From assembly GCF_029537375.1 (NCBI RefSeq), contig NZ_CP120679.1, positions 477,501 through 541,500 on the forward strand: DNA of 64,000 nt, given 5' to 3'. Source of the DNA: Bacillus sp. HSf4 (GTDB lineage Bacteria; Bacillota; Bacilli; Bacillales; Bacillaceae). The position numbers and the translations under genes were made by a program. Positions 56,433 to 64,000 of the stretch are shown here, piece after piece. The notes beneath the pieces were generated by a model. The model ran no database searches. It saw only the letters and a program-made list of their open reading frames with translations, and had not been told where the DNA came from. Position 1 is the stretch's first letter. Every line of letters begins with the position of its first letter.

Positions 56433-57372
56433 TCAAAAGAAAATGTTGATCCTGATCATCATCGCGGCTGTTTGCATCGGCGTATTTCTGTTTTACGGCC
56501 TGCCGTCCGTCTGGGAATATGCCCTGCCGCGAAGAATAGCCAAAGTGCTGGCGATGATCGTCGTCGGGACGGCGATCGCGTATTCTTCGATGATCTTCCA
56601 GACGATCACAAACAACAGAATTTTAACGCCGAGCATTCTCGGACTTGATTCGCTTTATGTGCTGCTGCAAACGGCCATTATTTACTTTTTCGGTGCAGCG
56701 CGATTGGCCGACCTTGGGAAAAACGGCAACTTTCTATTGTCGACGGCCTTGATGATCTGCTTTTCATTTGTGCTGTTCGTCCTGATGTTCCGCCGCGGAG
56801 GCAGGCACATCTTTTTGCTTCTGCTTGTCGGGATCATATTCGGCACTTTATTTAGAAGCTTGTCTTCCTTTATGCAGATGCTGATTGATCCGAACGAATT
56901 CCAGGTCGTGCAAAGCAAAATGTTCGCCAGCTTCAACAATTTGAATACGGACATCCTGCTGATCGCTTCGGTGCTGATTGTGGCGGTTCTTCTCTATGCC
57001 TGGCGGTTCAACCCGTATTTTGACGTGCTGTCGCTCGGCAGAGACCAAGCCGTTAACCTTGGCATCGACTATGACCGGACGGTGAAAAAAATGCTGGTCG
57101 TCATCGCCATGCTTGTATCCGTATCAACAGCGCTCGTCGGGCCGATTACCTTTTTGGGACTTCTCGTCGTCAACGTCGCAAGGGAAGTGTTTAAAACATA
57201 TAAGCACAGCATCCTGATTCCGGGAGCGGTTTTGTTTTCCATCATCGCGCTTGTCGGCGGCCAGTTCATCGTTGAAAAGCTGTTTGGTTTAACGGCGACT
57301 TTGGTTGTGATCATTGATTTTATCGGCGGGATTTATTTTATTTACCTGCTGCTGAAGGAGCGTAAAGGATGA
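56425..57372 (+). CDS. yclO: Petrobactin-type siderophore ABC transporter permease 2
   Basis: 315 aa, second FecCD-family permease, with RRIAKVLAMIVVGTAIAYSSMIFQ and FLGLLVVNVAREVFKTYKH. ATG overlaps the yclN stop and its own end overlaps yclP by 4 bp (ATGA), so all three are translationally coupled. Forms the heterodimeric channel with YclN. Confidence 0.95.
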   Translation: MRDQKKMLILIIIAAVCIGVFLFYGLPSVWEYALPRRIAKVLAMIVVGTAIAYSSMIFQTITNNRILTPSILGLDSLYVLLQTAIIYFFGAARLADLGKNGNFLLSTALMICFSFVLFVLMFRRGGRHIFLLLLVGIIFGTLFRSLSSFMQMLIDPNEFQVVQSKMFASFNNLNTDILLIASVLIVAVLLYAWRFNPYFDVLSLGRDQAVNLGIDYDRTVKKMLVVIAMLVSVSTALVGPITFLGLLVVNVAREVFKTYKHSILIPGAVLFSIIALVGGQFIVEKLFGLTATLVVIIDFIGGIYFIYLLLKERKG

Positions 57373-58130
57373 TAGAAGTTCAACATGTCAGCAAACAATA
57401 CGGAGGCCAAACCGTTGTTGAGAGTACATCGCTTTCGATTCAAAAAGGGAACATCACCTCTTTTATCGGGCCGAACGGAGCGGGAAAAAGCACGCTGCTT
57501 TCCATGATCAGCCGACTGACCGGCATGGATTCCGGAAAAGTGCTGATCGACGGCAAAGAAATCGGTGCTTACAAAAGCCATGACTTAGCTAAAAAAATCA
57601 GCATTTTAAAACAGTCCAACCAGATCAACATCAGGCTGACCGTCAGAGAGCTTGTCAGCTTCGGCAGATTTCCCTATTCACAGGGAAGGCTGTCGCAAGA
57701 GGACTGGAGATACGTTGATGAAGCGATCAAATATATGAAACTGAAAGACATCGAACATAAGCATTTGGAAGAGCTGAGCGGCGGCCAGTGCCAGCGGGCT
57801 TTTATCGCAATGGTCATCGCGCAGGATACCGATTATATTTTGCTTGATGAACCGCTGAATAACCTTGATATGAAACATTCGGTGGAGATTATGAAACTGT
57901 TGAAAAATCTCGTCGAAAAGCTCGGCAAAACGATCGTCATTGTCATTCATGACATCAACTTTGCCTCGGTTTATTCCGACAGGATCGTCGCCCTGAAAAA
58001 CGGGCGGATCGTCAAAGAGGGGCCTGTGGATGAGATCATTCAAACACCGGTGCTGAAAGACATCTATGACATGGATATCCCGATTGAGCAAATCGGAGAC
58101 CAAAAAATTTGCGTTTATTTTAAAGGATGA
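57369..58130 (+). CDS. yclP: Petrobactin-type siderophore ABC transporter ATPase
   Basis: 253 aa, FepC-like. Walker A GPNGAGKST (about residues 35-43), signature LSGGQCQRAFIAMVIAQ, Walker B YILLDEPLNNLD and switch His in VIVIHDINFA. It powers the YclNO channel. 10 bp separate it from the yclQ start. Confidence 0.95.
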   Translation: MIEVQHVSKQYGGQTVVESTSLSIQKGNITSFIGPNGAGKSTLLSMISRLTGMDSGKVLIDGKEIGAYKSHDLAKKISILKQSNQINIRLTVRELVSFGRFPYSQGRLSQEDWRYVDEAIKYMKLKDIEHKHLEELSGGQCQRAFIAMVIAQDTDYILLDEPLNNLDMKHSVEIMKLLKNLVEKLGKTIVIVIHDINFASVYSDRIVALKNGRIVKEGPVDEIIQTPVLKDIYDMDIPIEQIGDQKICVYFKG

Positions 58131-58140
58131 GGTGATTATC

Positions 58141-59079
58141 TTGAAAAAACTATCATTATTGTTAATGGCGCTGGTGACAGTGCTTGTCATCGCGGCGTGC
58201 GGAAGCCAATCCGCTGATTCAGGTGCGAAAAAAGGAGAAACGGTCACAATCAAACATGCGAGCGGCTCAACAGATGTACCCAAAAATCCGAAAAAAGTCG
58301 TTGTCTTCAATTTCGGAGTGCTTGACACACTTGATGAGCTCGGATTAAGCGACCGCGTTGTCGGCCTTCCGAAGCAAAGTCTTCCGGCTTATCTTAAAAA
58401 ATATAATGATAATAAGTATGAAAGTGTCGGCGGACTAAAAGAGCCTGACTTTGAAAAAATTGCTGAACTTGAGCCCGATTTGATCATCATCGAAGGCAGA
58501 CAGTCGGAACAATATGATGAGTTCAAAAAAATCGCGCCGACGATCGACATTCAGCTTGACCAGAAGAACTATATGAAGAGCTTTAAAGAAAATACCGAAA
58601 ACATCGGCAAAATCTTCGGCAAAGAAGATGCTGTAAAGGATGAGCTGGCGAGAATTGATAGCCAGGCAGAGAAAGTCAACAAACTGGCTAAAGAAAAAGG
58701 CGGCAAAGGATTGGTCGTCCTGACAAGCGACAAACAAATCAGCGCTTATGGAAGCGGCTCAAGATTTGGCCTGATCCACGATGTACTTGGCGTTGAGCCT
58801 GCTGATCAAGACATCAAAGTATCCCTTCACGGCCAAAGCGTTTCTTCTGAATATATCTCAGAAAAAAATCCGGACTATCTGTTTGTCATCGACCGGAGCG
58901 CGGCCATCGGGGAAAAAGGAACAGCCAAAGAAGTGATTGAAAACGAAATCGTCAAATCGACAAACGCGTATAAAAACGGTCATATCACATACCTTGACCC
59001 GGGCTACTGGTACTTATCAGGCGGAGGACTTGAGTCTGTGTCAGAAATGGTGAAAGAAGTCGAAAACGGATTGAAATAA
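58141..59079 (+). CDS. yclQ: Petrobactin-type siderophore-binding lipoprotein
   Basis: 312 aa, Peripla_BP_2 family receptor. Starts at TTG 58141 with GAGGTGA 6-7 nt upstream: LKKLSLLLMALVTVLVIAAC, where VIAAC is the lipobox. Binding-fold motifs include VVVFNFGVLDTLDELG, DLIIIEGRQSEQYDEF and YLDPGYWYLSGGG. Captures ferric siderophore at the cell surface and hands it to YclNO. Last gene of the Fur-regulated operon. Confidence 0.95.
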   Translation: MKKLSLLLMALVTVLVIAACGSQSADSGAKKGETVTIKHASGSTDVPKNPKKVVVFNFGVLDTLDELGLSDRVVGLPKQSLPAYLKKYNDNKYESVGGLKEPDFEKIAELEPDLIIIEGRQSEQYDEFKKIAPTIDIQLDQKNYMKSFKENTENIGKIFGKEDAVKDELARIDSQAEKVNKLAKEKGGKGLVVLTSDKQISAYGSGSRFGLIHDVLGVEPADQDIKVSLHGQSVSSEYISEKNPDYLFVIDRSAAIGEKGTAKEVIENEIVKSTNAYKNGHITYLDPGYWYLSGGGLESVSEMVKEVENGLK

Positions 59080-59081
59080 AA

Positions 59082-59105
59082 AACAGCCGGCACAGTCCGG
59101 CTGTT
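59082..59105 (+). repeat. Terminator-like hairpin, copy 1 of a 24-bp direct repeat
   Basis: AACAGCCGG-CACAGT-CCGGCTGTT right after yclQ. All 24 bases including the loop recur at 60939-60962. Copy 1 lacks the T-run that copy 2 has. Confidence 0.75.
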
Positions 59106-59135
59106 CAGGCTGTTGAGAAAATCCCGACAGCCTTT
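59106..59135 (+). terminator. Terminator downstream of yclQ
   Basis: AGGCTGT/ACAGCCT stem with a 13-nt loop followed by TTTTT. It probably ends yclNOPQ transcripts now. Confidence 0.6.
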
Positions 59136-59261
59136 TTGAAATGTTATCTATACAATATATTGAGTTCGTCCTATAGATACACTTTATATTGTGTATGAGA
59201 AAATAAAAATGAGGGTTTCTTTGATATCAGTCTTTAAAAACCCCACTTTCTCTTTAATCTT

Positions 59262-59282
59262 AGCTTCCTGTGGCAGGAAGCT
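59262..59282. terminator. Hairpin beyond the CDF remnant
   Basis: AGCTTCCTG/CAGGAAGCT with a TGG loop, next to the 3' end of the broken CDF gene on the minus strand. Confidence 0.5.
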
Positions 59283-59284
59283 AA

Positions 59285-59620
59285 TTATTTCCGTTCTATA
59301 GGCTCCATATGAACATGCGAATAATCAACCGCATGCTCCTCCTTATTCCCCGCTCAATTGCATTGGCGATATCGCGGCTTTCCGTCATATTTAAATCAGC
59401 GGATACTTCAGCCGCTACATCAACGCAGACCCTACTGCCCAAGTATCTCGTGAGAGCTTTTCGATCGTTTTCTTATCTGAAATGTCCTTAACACGAAGCC
59501 ATCTGTTAAAGAGCCGGATGAATCTTTAACAATATCCCATCCCGTTTTTTGAAATGAGAAGACCAATTCACAAACGCCGTGACCATATCAATTAAAGTTG
59601 AGTCTAAGTATAATCCAAAG
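59285..59620 (-). pseudogene. Remnant of a CDF cation-efflux gene (C-terminal part)
   Basis: In three minus-strand frames one can read, in order, STLIDMVTAFVNW, TGWDIVKDSSGSLTDGF, RYLGSRVCVDVAAEV-ADLNMTESRDIANAIER and NKEEHAVDYSHVHMEP. These are successive parts of the last membrane helix and C-terminal cytoplasmic metal-binding domain of a cation diffusion facilitator (Zn/Co/Cd efflux). At least two frameshifts separate them and the N-terminal half is missing. The gene is dead. It is the first of two remnants enclosing bglS. Confidence 0.65.
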
Positions 59621-59741
59621 AATGTGCAAAGCCAAATGACTTTTCAATCTAAAAGATAGGTACAGGATTCTAGTAAGTAAGATTCTTTATTATCATTATT
59701 TTGACCGATGTTCCCTGTTAAAAGGATCATGTATGATCGAT

Positions 59742-59758
59742 AAAGAAAACGCTTTCAA
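59742..59758 (+). promoter_or_regulatory. Candidate cre site of bglS
   Basis: The reverse complement of AAAGAAAACGCTTTCAA reads TTGAAAGCGTTTTCTTT, one mismatch from the cre consensus. It is 18 bp upstream of the bglS start, suggesting CcpA repression. I found no clear RAT/LicT antiterminator element before it, unlike bglS of B. subtilis. Confidence 0.65.
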
Positions 59759-59776
59759 GAAAAGGGGACTGCCAAC

Positions 59777-60508
59777 ATGCCTTATCGTATGAAACGAGTG
59801 TTGTTGCTTCTTATCACTGGATTGTTTATGAGTTTGTCTGCATTCACTTCTACTGCCTCGGCTCAAGCAGGCGGATCGTTTTTTGACCCTTTTAACAGCT
59901 ATAACCCCGGTTTATGGCAAAAAGCAAATGGTTATTCGAATGGAAATATGTTCAACTGCACTTGGCGTGCAAATAATGTATCAATGACGTCATTGGGTGA
60001 AATGCGTTTGGCGCTAACAAGTCCATCCTATAACAAGTTTGACTGCGGGGAAAACCGTTCTGTTCAAACATATGGCTATGGACTTTATGAAGTCAAAATG
60101 AAACCAGCTAAAAACACAGGGATCGTTTCATCGTTCTTCACTTACACAGGTCCAACAGATGGAACGCCTTGGGATGAGATTGATATCGAATTTTTAGGAA
60201 AAGACACAACAAAGGTTCAATTTAACTATTATACAAATGGTATAGGAAACCATGAGAAGCTTGTGAATCTCGGATTTGATGCAGCCAATGCCTATCACAC
60301 GTATGCGTTCGATTGGCAGCCAAATTCTATTAAATGGTATGTCGATGGGCAATTAAAACATACTGCGACAAGCCATATTCCGACAACACCAGGAAAGATC
60401 ATGATGAACTTGTGGAATGGTACTGGTGTCGATGAATGGCTCGGTTCCTACAATGGTGTAACACCGCTATACGCTCATTACGACTGGGTGCGTTATACAA
60501 AAAAATAG
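59777..60508 (+). CDS. bglS: Secreted beta-1,3-1,4-glucanase (licheninase), GH16
   Basis: 243 aa, exported: signal peptide about residues 1-30 (RMKRVLLLLITGLFMSLSAF, cleavage near SAQA). GH16 catalytic motif DEIDIEFLG gives nucleophile Glu134, Asp136 and acid/base Glu138; the jelly-roll motif YGLYEVKMKPAKN precedes it and one disulfide is likely (Cys61-Cys90). It cleaves mixed-linkage barley glucan and lichenan. ATG with AAGGGGA upstream. Here it lies alone, between remnants of other genes and duplicated hairpins, not next to licT. Confidence 0.95.
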   Translation: MPYRMKRVLLLLITGLFMSLSAFTSTASAQAGGSFFDPFNSYNPGLWQKANGYSNGNMFNCTWRANNVSMTSLGEMRLALTSPSYNKFDCGENRSVQTYGYGLYEVKMKPAKNTGIVSSFFTYTGPTDGTPWDEIDIEFLGKDTTKVQFNYYTNGIGNHEKLVNLGFDAANAYHTYAFDWQPNSIKWYVDGQLKHTATSHIPTTPGKIMMNLWNGTGVDEWLGSYNGVTPLYAHYDWVRYTKK

Positions 60509-60516
60509 TGTCATAT

Positions 60517-60559
60517 ATCATAAGAGCCTGCTGCCTCAATATAGCCGGGCTCTTATGAT
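60517..60559. terminator. Terminator of bglS
   Basis: 12-bp stem ATCATAAGAGCC/GGCTCTTATGAT with a 19-nt loop. No strong T-run; still the best end signal after bglS. Confidence 0.6.
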
Positions 60560-60602
60560 TGTAATGAGAAATTGTTGGCATGAATAGTCTTCTATACGAA
60601 AC

Positions 60603-60850
60603 TTATCGAGATAATGCCAGTCCTCTTTCTTTTGTTAAAATAACATCTTCATATTCTTCAATTTCTTTTTGTTGTTCTATCAATCTTTCTCTTTCGTTCA
60701 CTAAAATCGCCCGCTGCCGTCCCGCAATCATATCCGGCGTCTTGTTTAGCAAAAAAAATGGATTCTCCGGCGCTGAACAGCACTTGCAGTTCGATAGCTA
60801 TCATAATAAAGGATGCAAGCGTTTCGGCCCGAAAGTGACGATAGATCATT
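60603..60850 (-). pseudogene. Remnant of a MerR-like regulator (C-terminal part)
   Basis: The minus strand encodes RHFRAETLASFIMIAIEL in one frame and, after a shift near 60770, NKTPDMIAGRQRAILVNERERLIEQQKE with a coiled-coil end EEYEDVILTKERGLALSR stopping at 60603. The shape (second half of a winged helix, linker, then dimerisation coiled coil) fits a MerR-family regulator that lost its N-terminus and phase. Identification is by pattern only. A MerR regulator beside a cation-efflux gene would be a natural former pair. Confidence 0.45.
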
Positions 60851-60938
60851 TTTTCTTTTTATCCAAGCTTACCTGCTGAAGACTTCACAAATTTGGAATA
60901 AACCGTCATATTTTCTCACACGGATTTTCGACAAACGG

Positions 60939-60967
60939 AACAGCCGGCACAGTCCGGCTGTTTTTTA
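60939..60967. repeat. Terminator hairpin, copy 2 of the 24-bp direct repeat
   Basis: Same AACAGCCGG-CACAGT-CCGGCTGTT as at 59082-59105, here followed by a T-run (TTTTTTATT), so this copy looks like the original end of the yclQ operon. Confidence 0.75.
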
Positions 60968-60976
60968 TTAAAAGAC

Positions 60977-61007
60977 AAGACACCAGTTCAGTTCGAACTG
61001 GTGTCTT
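60977..61007 (-). terminator. Terminator of ycnB
   Basis: 13-bp stem AAGACACCAGTTC/GAACTGGTGTCTT with a 5-nt loop; T-rich tail TGTCTTTTAATAAAA on the minus strand. Confidence 0.8.
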
Positions 61008-61011
61008 TCCT

Positions 61012-62427
61012 TCAGCGCGCAGGCTGCTCTTGCTTCTGCGGCTTCTTTTTCAGCGTAAATGAGAGAATAAATCCGATCAAGGCGAGGACGGCTGCGACGA
61101 TAAAGGCTGAGTTCATTCCGTGTACGACTGCGTTCAACGGATTTGAAGTGCTGGCGTGTTTCGTCGACGTACTCATCACAGAAATTAATACAGCCGTACC
61201 GATCGAACCGCCGATTTGACGCATCGTATTGTTCATCGCTGTTCCGTGCGGAATCAGATGATTCGGCAAAGCGTTGATGCCGGCTGTTGTCAGCGGCATC
61301 ATGATCATCGAAGTTCCGATCATGCGCACGGTATAAATGACGACAATGAATGTCAGTGATGTATCGATTTTCAGATCGGCAAACGGTATCGTCGTCAAGA
61401 GCAGGAGGGCAAATCCGATGATCGCCAGCCCTTTTCCGCCGATCTTGTCAAAAATCCTGCCGATAATCGGAGACATAATCCCCATAGCGACCGCTCCCGG
61501 CAGAAGCATCAGACCGGAATCAAAAGCGGTAACGTCTCTGACGTTCTGTGTATAAAGCGGCAAAATCGTTTCTGTACCGATCATTAAGGCGAAAACAATC
61601 ATTCCCAGCAATGTGGTTATGCTGAACGTCCATGATTGAAAGACGCGGAATTCGAGAATCGGTCTTTTGATCCTCAACTGTCTCATAATAAAGACGATTA
61701 AGGCAATGGCGCCAATGACAAATGAAGTGATAACGGTATTGTCTCCCCATCCTTCTGAGCCGGCGCTGCTGAATCCGTACAATAATCCGCCGAACCCTAA
61801 GCTGGACAGGATGATGGAGAGGATGTCAACAGATGTTTCTCTCAATTTCGTTACGTTTTTCATCAGAATGATGACCAATACAAGGTCAATGAGCGCAATT
61901 GGCAAAATGATATAGAATAAGTATCTCCAAGTAAAGCTGTCAACGATCCAGCCTGACAATGTCGGACCGATCGCCGGGGCAAAGGCGATGACAAGGCCGA
62001 CCATCCCCATTGCCGATCCCCGTTTTTCAACCGGGAAAATCGTTAAAAAGATCGTTTGCATAAGCGGCATCATAATTCCGGCGCCCGCGGCCTGGATGAT
62101 CCGCGCAGTCAATAGAATCGGGAAGTTAGGCGCGAACGCGCCGACGATCGTACCGGCTGTAAAGATTCCCATCGCTGCAATGACAAGCGCCCGGCTTGAA
62201 TACCGCTCAATCAAAAAGGCGGTAATCGGAATCAGAATCCCGTTCGTCAGCATAAAGGCCGTTGTCAGCCATTGTCCTTGTGTCGCATCGATATTCAAAT
62301 CCGCCATAATATGCGGCAGCGCGGTAACTAAAAGCGTCTGATTCAAGATCGCGATAAAGGCTCCGGCAATAAGCAAACCGACGATGATCTTTCGATTATA
62401 GGTTTGCTGTTCAGTTTCTGTATTCAT
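61012..62427 (-). CDS. ycnB: MFS multidrug efflux transporter, DHA2 (14-TM) family
   Basis: 471 aa with 13-14 membrane helices. DHA2 motifs: LNQTLLVTALPHIMADL in helix 1, WLTTAFMLTNGILIPITAFL, and GMVGLVIAFAPAIGPTLSGWIVD (motif C of drug antiporters). Close to YcnB/LmrB of Bacillus. Transcribed 12 bp behind ycnC, its presumed repressor. Expected to export drugs or amphiphilic compounds by proton antiport. Confidence 0.9.
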   Translation of the reverse strand: MNTETEQQTYNRKIIVGLLIAGAFIAILNQTLLVTALPHIMADLNIDATQGQWLTTAFMLTNGILIPITAFLIERYSSRALVIAAMGIFTAGTIVGAFAPNFPILLTARIIQAAGAGIMMPLMQTIFLTIFPVEKRGSAMGMVGLVIAFAPAIGPTLSGWIVDSFTWRYLFYIILPIALIDLVLVIILMKNVTKLRETSVDILSIILSSLGFGGLLYGFSSAGSEGWGDNTVITSFVIGAIALIVFIMRQLRIKRPILEFRVFQSWTFSITTLLGMIVFALMIGTETILPLYTQNVRDVTAFDSGLMLLPGAVAMGIMSPIIGRIFDKIGGKGLAIIGFALLLLTTIPFADLKIDTSLTFIVVIYTVRMIGTSMIMMPLTTAGINALPNHLIPHGTAMNNTMRQIGGSIGTAVLISVMSTSTKHASTSNPLNAVVHGMNSAFIVAAVLALIGFILSFTLKKKPQKQEQPAR

Positions 62428-62439
62428 GTGAAATCCCTC

Positions 62440-63324
62440 TTATTCTTTCGTATATATTGTTTTGATTTGTGCTATTGTCTGTTCCAGCGTCTCGATTTTT
62501 CCGAGGTAATCGAGGAGAGCCTGAATCAAAAACGGACGCGGCTCTTCTTCGAACATTTCTTGGCACAGCATGCCCGCGGCAGATTGCAGTTCCTTGACGT
62601 CAAAGTCATCGTTTGACAGCGAGCGGATTGCATCTTTCAGTGTTTGTAAATGCCCGGCCAGCAATTCTTCCTTTTTGGGCGGGTGTGGAATGGCCATATT
62701 CATATAGCTGGCTATAATGTCTTCATTTAATGAAGGTTTCATTTCACCGGTCTGTTTTTTCTCGATGTACAAATCCAACAAAGACATAATGAATGGCGGA
62801 ATCGACTCGACATGAGGCTGAGATTTTTTAGCTGCGACTAAGAAAAGGAATTCCCTCATCAAGCCGTGGTAAATGATCACGAGCTCCCAAATGTACGGTT
62901 TCACCTCTTCTCCGTACGCCTGAATGATCGAATCTCTGTGCCAGCTGATAATCATCGACTTCGTCTGTTTGAGATGCTTTCGAATAAGGGCCGTATCAGG
63001 AGACGCCCCGTCGTTGGACATGAAGTTGATAAATTGACGGTTTTCTCTAAACTCCATGATTTCCAGGGCGATTTTCTTTGCGAATCTCTCTTTCGGCGTC
63101 AAAGAGGATTCCGTATTGATTTTGGCGCTTTTCTTCAGCATTTCTTCTTTTCTGAAGTTGATTAATGCCAGCAGCAGTTCTTCTTTTGATTGAAAGATTT
63201 TATAAATAGAGGCCTTGGAAATTTTGCATTCTTCAGCAATCGCCTGCATCGAAACATTGAGGTAACCTTTTTCGGCAAACAGTTTTTTGGCGGCTTTTAT
63301 GATGTCTGCTTTCTTATCCTTCAT
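62440..63324 (-). CDS. ycnC: TetR family repressor of ycnB
   Basis: About 294 aa. N-terminal TetR helix-turn-helix (KADIIKAAKKLFAEKGYLNVSMQAIAEECKISKASIYKIF), then a longer than usual helical sensor region. ATG 63324 follows AGAAGGA 6 nt upstream; the frame is open to 63357. Two copies of a CATGAGT palindrome lie 25-57 bp upstream and are its probable operators. Position as in B. subtilis ycnC-ycnB. Confidence 0.85.
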   Translation of the reverse strand: MKDKKADIIKAAKKLFAEKGYLNVSMQAIAEECKISKASIYKIFQSKEELLLALINFRKEEMLKKSAKINTESSLTPKERFAKKIALEIMEFRENRQFINFMSNDGASPDTALIRKHLKQTKSMIISWHRDSIIQAYGEEVKPYIWELVIIYHGLMREFLFLVAAKKSQPHVESIPPFIMSLLDLYIEKKQTGEMKPSLNEDIIASYMNMAIPHPPKKEELLAGHLQTLKDAIRSLSNDDFDVKELQSAAGMLCQEMFEEEPRPFLIQALLDYLGKIETLEQTIAQIKTIYTKE

Positions 63325-63348
63325 CCTTGATCCTTCTCTCACAATGAT

Positions 63349-63380
63349 AAAACCCATGAGTCATAAAAAAACTCATGAGT
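63349..63380 (-). promoter_or_regulatory. Twin YcnC operator candidates
   Basis: AAAACCCATGAGT (63349-63361) and AAAACTCATGAGT (63368-63380), 19 bp start to start; the second contains the perfect palindrome ACTCATGAGT. Spaced about two helical turns, as for cooperative TetR binding. Confidence 0.6.
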
Positions 63381-63539
63381 TTTCATAAAAGAATATTAGC
63401 AGACACGACCGGTACGGTCAACGATTTTGTTTCAGTTTATTTGGCGGCTGGTTTGATCGATTCAAAAAGGGGGGGATGCCGCAGTTTGCCACATTGCGCA
63501 GACTGATGATGGAGCTTTTGATTGCGGAATGTTGAAAAG

Positions 63540-63567
63540 GGGCTATCGAACGCGATAGCCCATGTTT
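63540..63567. terminator. Terminator of ycnD
   Basis: GGGCTATCG/CGATAGCCC stem with AACG loop; CTTTTC follows on the minus strand and ATGTTTTTT on the plus strand. Confidence 0.75.
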
Positions 63568-63570
63568 TTT

Positions 63571-64000
63571 CTATTTCAGTTTAAATCCTTGCTTTTCAAG
63601 CATTTCCCGAATGTGCGGATAATACACGCTGTTGTAGTAAGCTGAAATGCCTTGCGACCAGTTTCGTGATTCCTGTCCGTTTGTGCGTTGTTTCATGTAT
63701 TCGGACATCTCTTCGTCGTATGTGTCAATCAGCGGTTTCAAATCGCGTCGGTATGTTTCGCTGTGCCTTACCGCTTGTTCAGGCAGGCGCGGTTTTTTCG
63801 CTGAACGGTCTGCCGGGTGGCCTACGACAAGGCCTGCAACCGGAAACACGTACTCGGGAATCTCGAGCAGTCCGATCAGTTCTTCGGCCCGGCCGCGGAC
63901 AGCGCCGATCGGCACGGTGCCGAGTCCCATAGATTCGGCGGCAGCCGTGGCAGTGCCGATGGCGATGCCGCAATCGACCGCCCCGACGAGCACCGATTCC
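63571..64000 (-). CDS. ycnD: NADPH-FMN oxidoreductase / nitroreductase, C-terminal part
   Basis: Truncated by the window end; 143 codons of the 3' part are present (the frame is open through ESVLVGAVDCGIAIGTATAAAESMGLGTVPIG at the edge). This is the NfrA/Frp nitroreductase family: GLGTVPIGAVRGRAEELIGLLEIPEYVFPVAGLVVGHP is its FMN-binding region. C-terminus YYPHIREMLEKQGFKL. Corresponds to YcnD (NfrA2), which follows ycnC in B. subtilis. Reduces FMN and nitro-compounds with NADPH. Confidence 0.9.
   Translation of the reverse strand, partial: ESVLVGAVDCGIAIGTATAAAESMGLGTVPIGAVRGRAEELIGLLEIPEYVFPVAGLVVGHPADRSAKKPRLPEQAVRHSETYRRDLKPLIDTYDEEMSEYMKQRTNGQESRNWSQGISAYYNSVYYPHIREMLEKQGFKLK

Noticed and set aside
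59309..59491. 60-codon plus-strand frame before bglS
   Set aside because: Antisense shadow of the CDF remnant, which reads sensibly on the minus strand.
59600..59776. RAT/LicT antiterminator before bglS
   Set aside because: No GGATTGTTACTG-type element overlapping a terminator was found; only a cre-like site is convincing.
60580..60879. 99-codon plus-strand frame after bglS
   Set aside because: Antisense to the MerR-like remnant; no ribosome-binding site.

Overview
The window is chromosomal DNA of a low-GC Gram-positive spore-former of the Bacillus subtilis/licheniformis group, most like B. licheniformis or B. paralicheniformis. The evidence is the gene content (gerKA-gerKC-gerKB, rocR-rocDEF, bsdBCD, yclNOPQ, beta-propeller phytase, licheninase), strong AGGAGG ribosome-binding sites, frequent TTG/GTG starts, and a backbone that runs in the order I recall from B. 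subtilis (tcyCBA, bsdA-bsdBCD-yclD, yclF-yclG, gerK, mta, yclHI-yclJK, yclM, yclNOPQ, ycnBCD). No rRNA, tRNA, CRISPR array or intact insertion sequence was seen.

Layout. 1-2.1 kb: an LXG polymorphic toxin with a nuclease-like tip and its probable immunity gene. 2.2-3.6 kb: a TetR regulator and a gene of unknown function sharing an operator. 3.6-11.4 kb: the cystine importer tcyABC and the arginine catabolic cluster rocR/rocDEF with a sigma-54 promoter and RocR activator sites. 11.4-15.2 kb: LysR regulator and phenolic-acid decarboxylase bsdBCD with yclD. 15.1-21.7 kb: a second LXG operon (DUF5082, DUF5344, LXG toxin with a hydrophobic Gly/Ala-rich C-terminus), followed by a DUF4176 gene and a row of paralogous small membrane-protein genes that look like duplicated immunity genes. 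22.2-30.1 kb: a three-component sugar-sensing system (anchored sugar-binding protein, sensor kinase, response regulator) next to a complete sugar ABC importer. 30.3-37.4 kb: orphan DUF5082 gene, MFS/MarR-GNAT operon, GH42 beta-galactosidase, a 55-residue membrane protein, phytase, and a GyrI-like protein.

37.5-45.4 kb: peptide transporter yclF, beta-helix protein yclG, and the gerK germinant receptor. 45.4-47.4 kb: an Mta-like MerR regulator, then a non-coding stretch holding a decayed type I toxin/antisense-RNA module and a second holin-like toxin remnant. 47.4-51.9 kb: ABC transporter yclHI divergent from two-component system yclJK, with YclJ-type boxes between them. 52-55.2 kb: a chemoreceptor and aspartokinase yclM. 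55.4-59.1 kb: Fur-controlled siderophore importer yclNOPQ. 59.1-61.0 kb: licheninase bglS between remnants of a CDF cation-efflux gene and a MerR-like regulator, the whole block flanked by two identical terminator hairpins. 61.0-64.0 kb: drug-efflux pump ycnB with its TetR repressor ycnC, and nitroreductase ycnD cut by the window end.

The most unusual content is the LXG toxin/immunity array at 15-21.7 kb, the decayed type I toxin module at 46.3-46.9 kb, the sensor-plus-importer sugar locus, and the bglS block between duplicated hairpins. Synteny statements rest on memory of the B. subtilis 168 map, not on a search.
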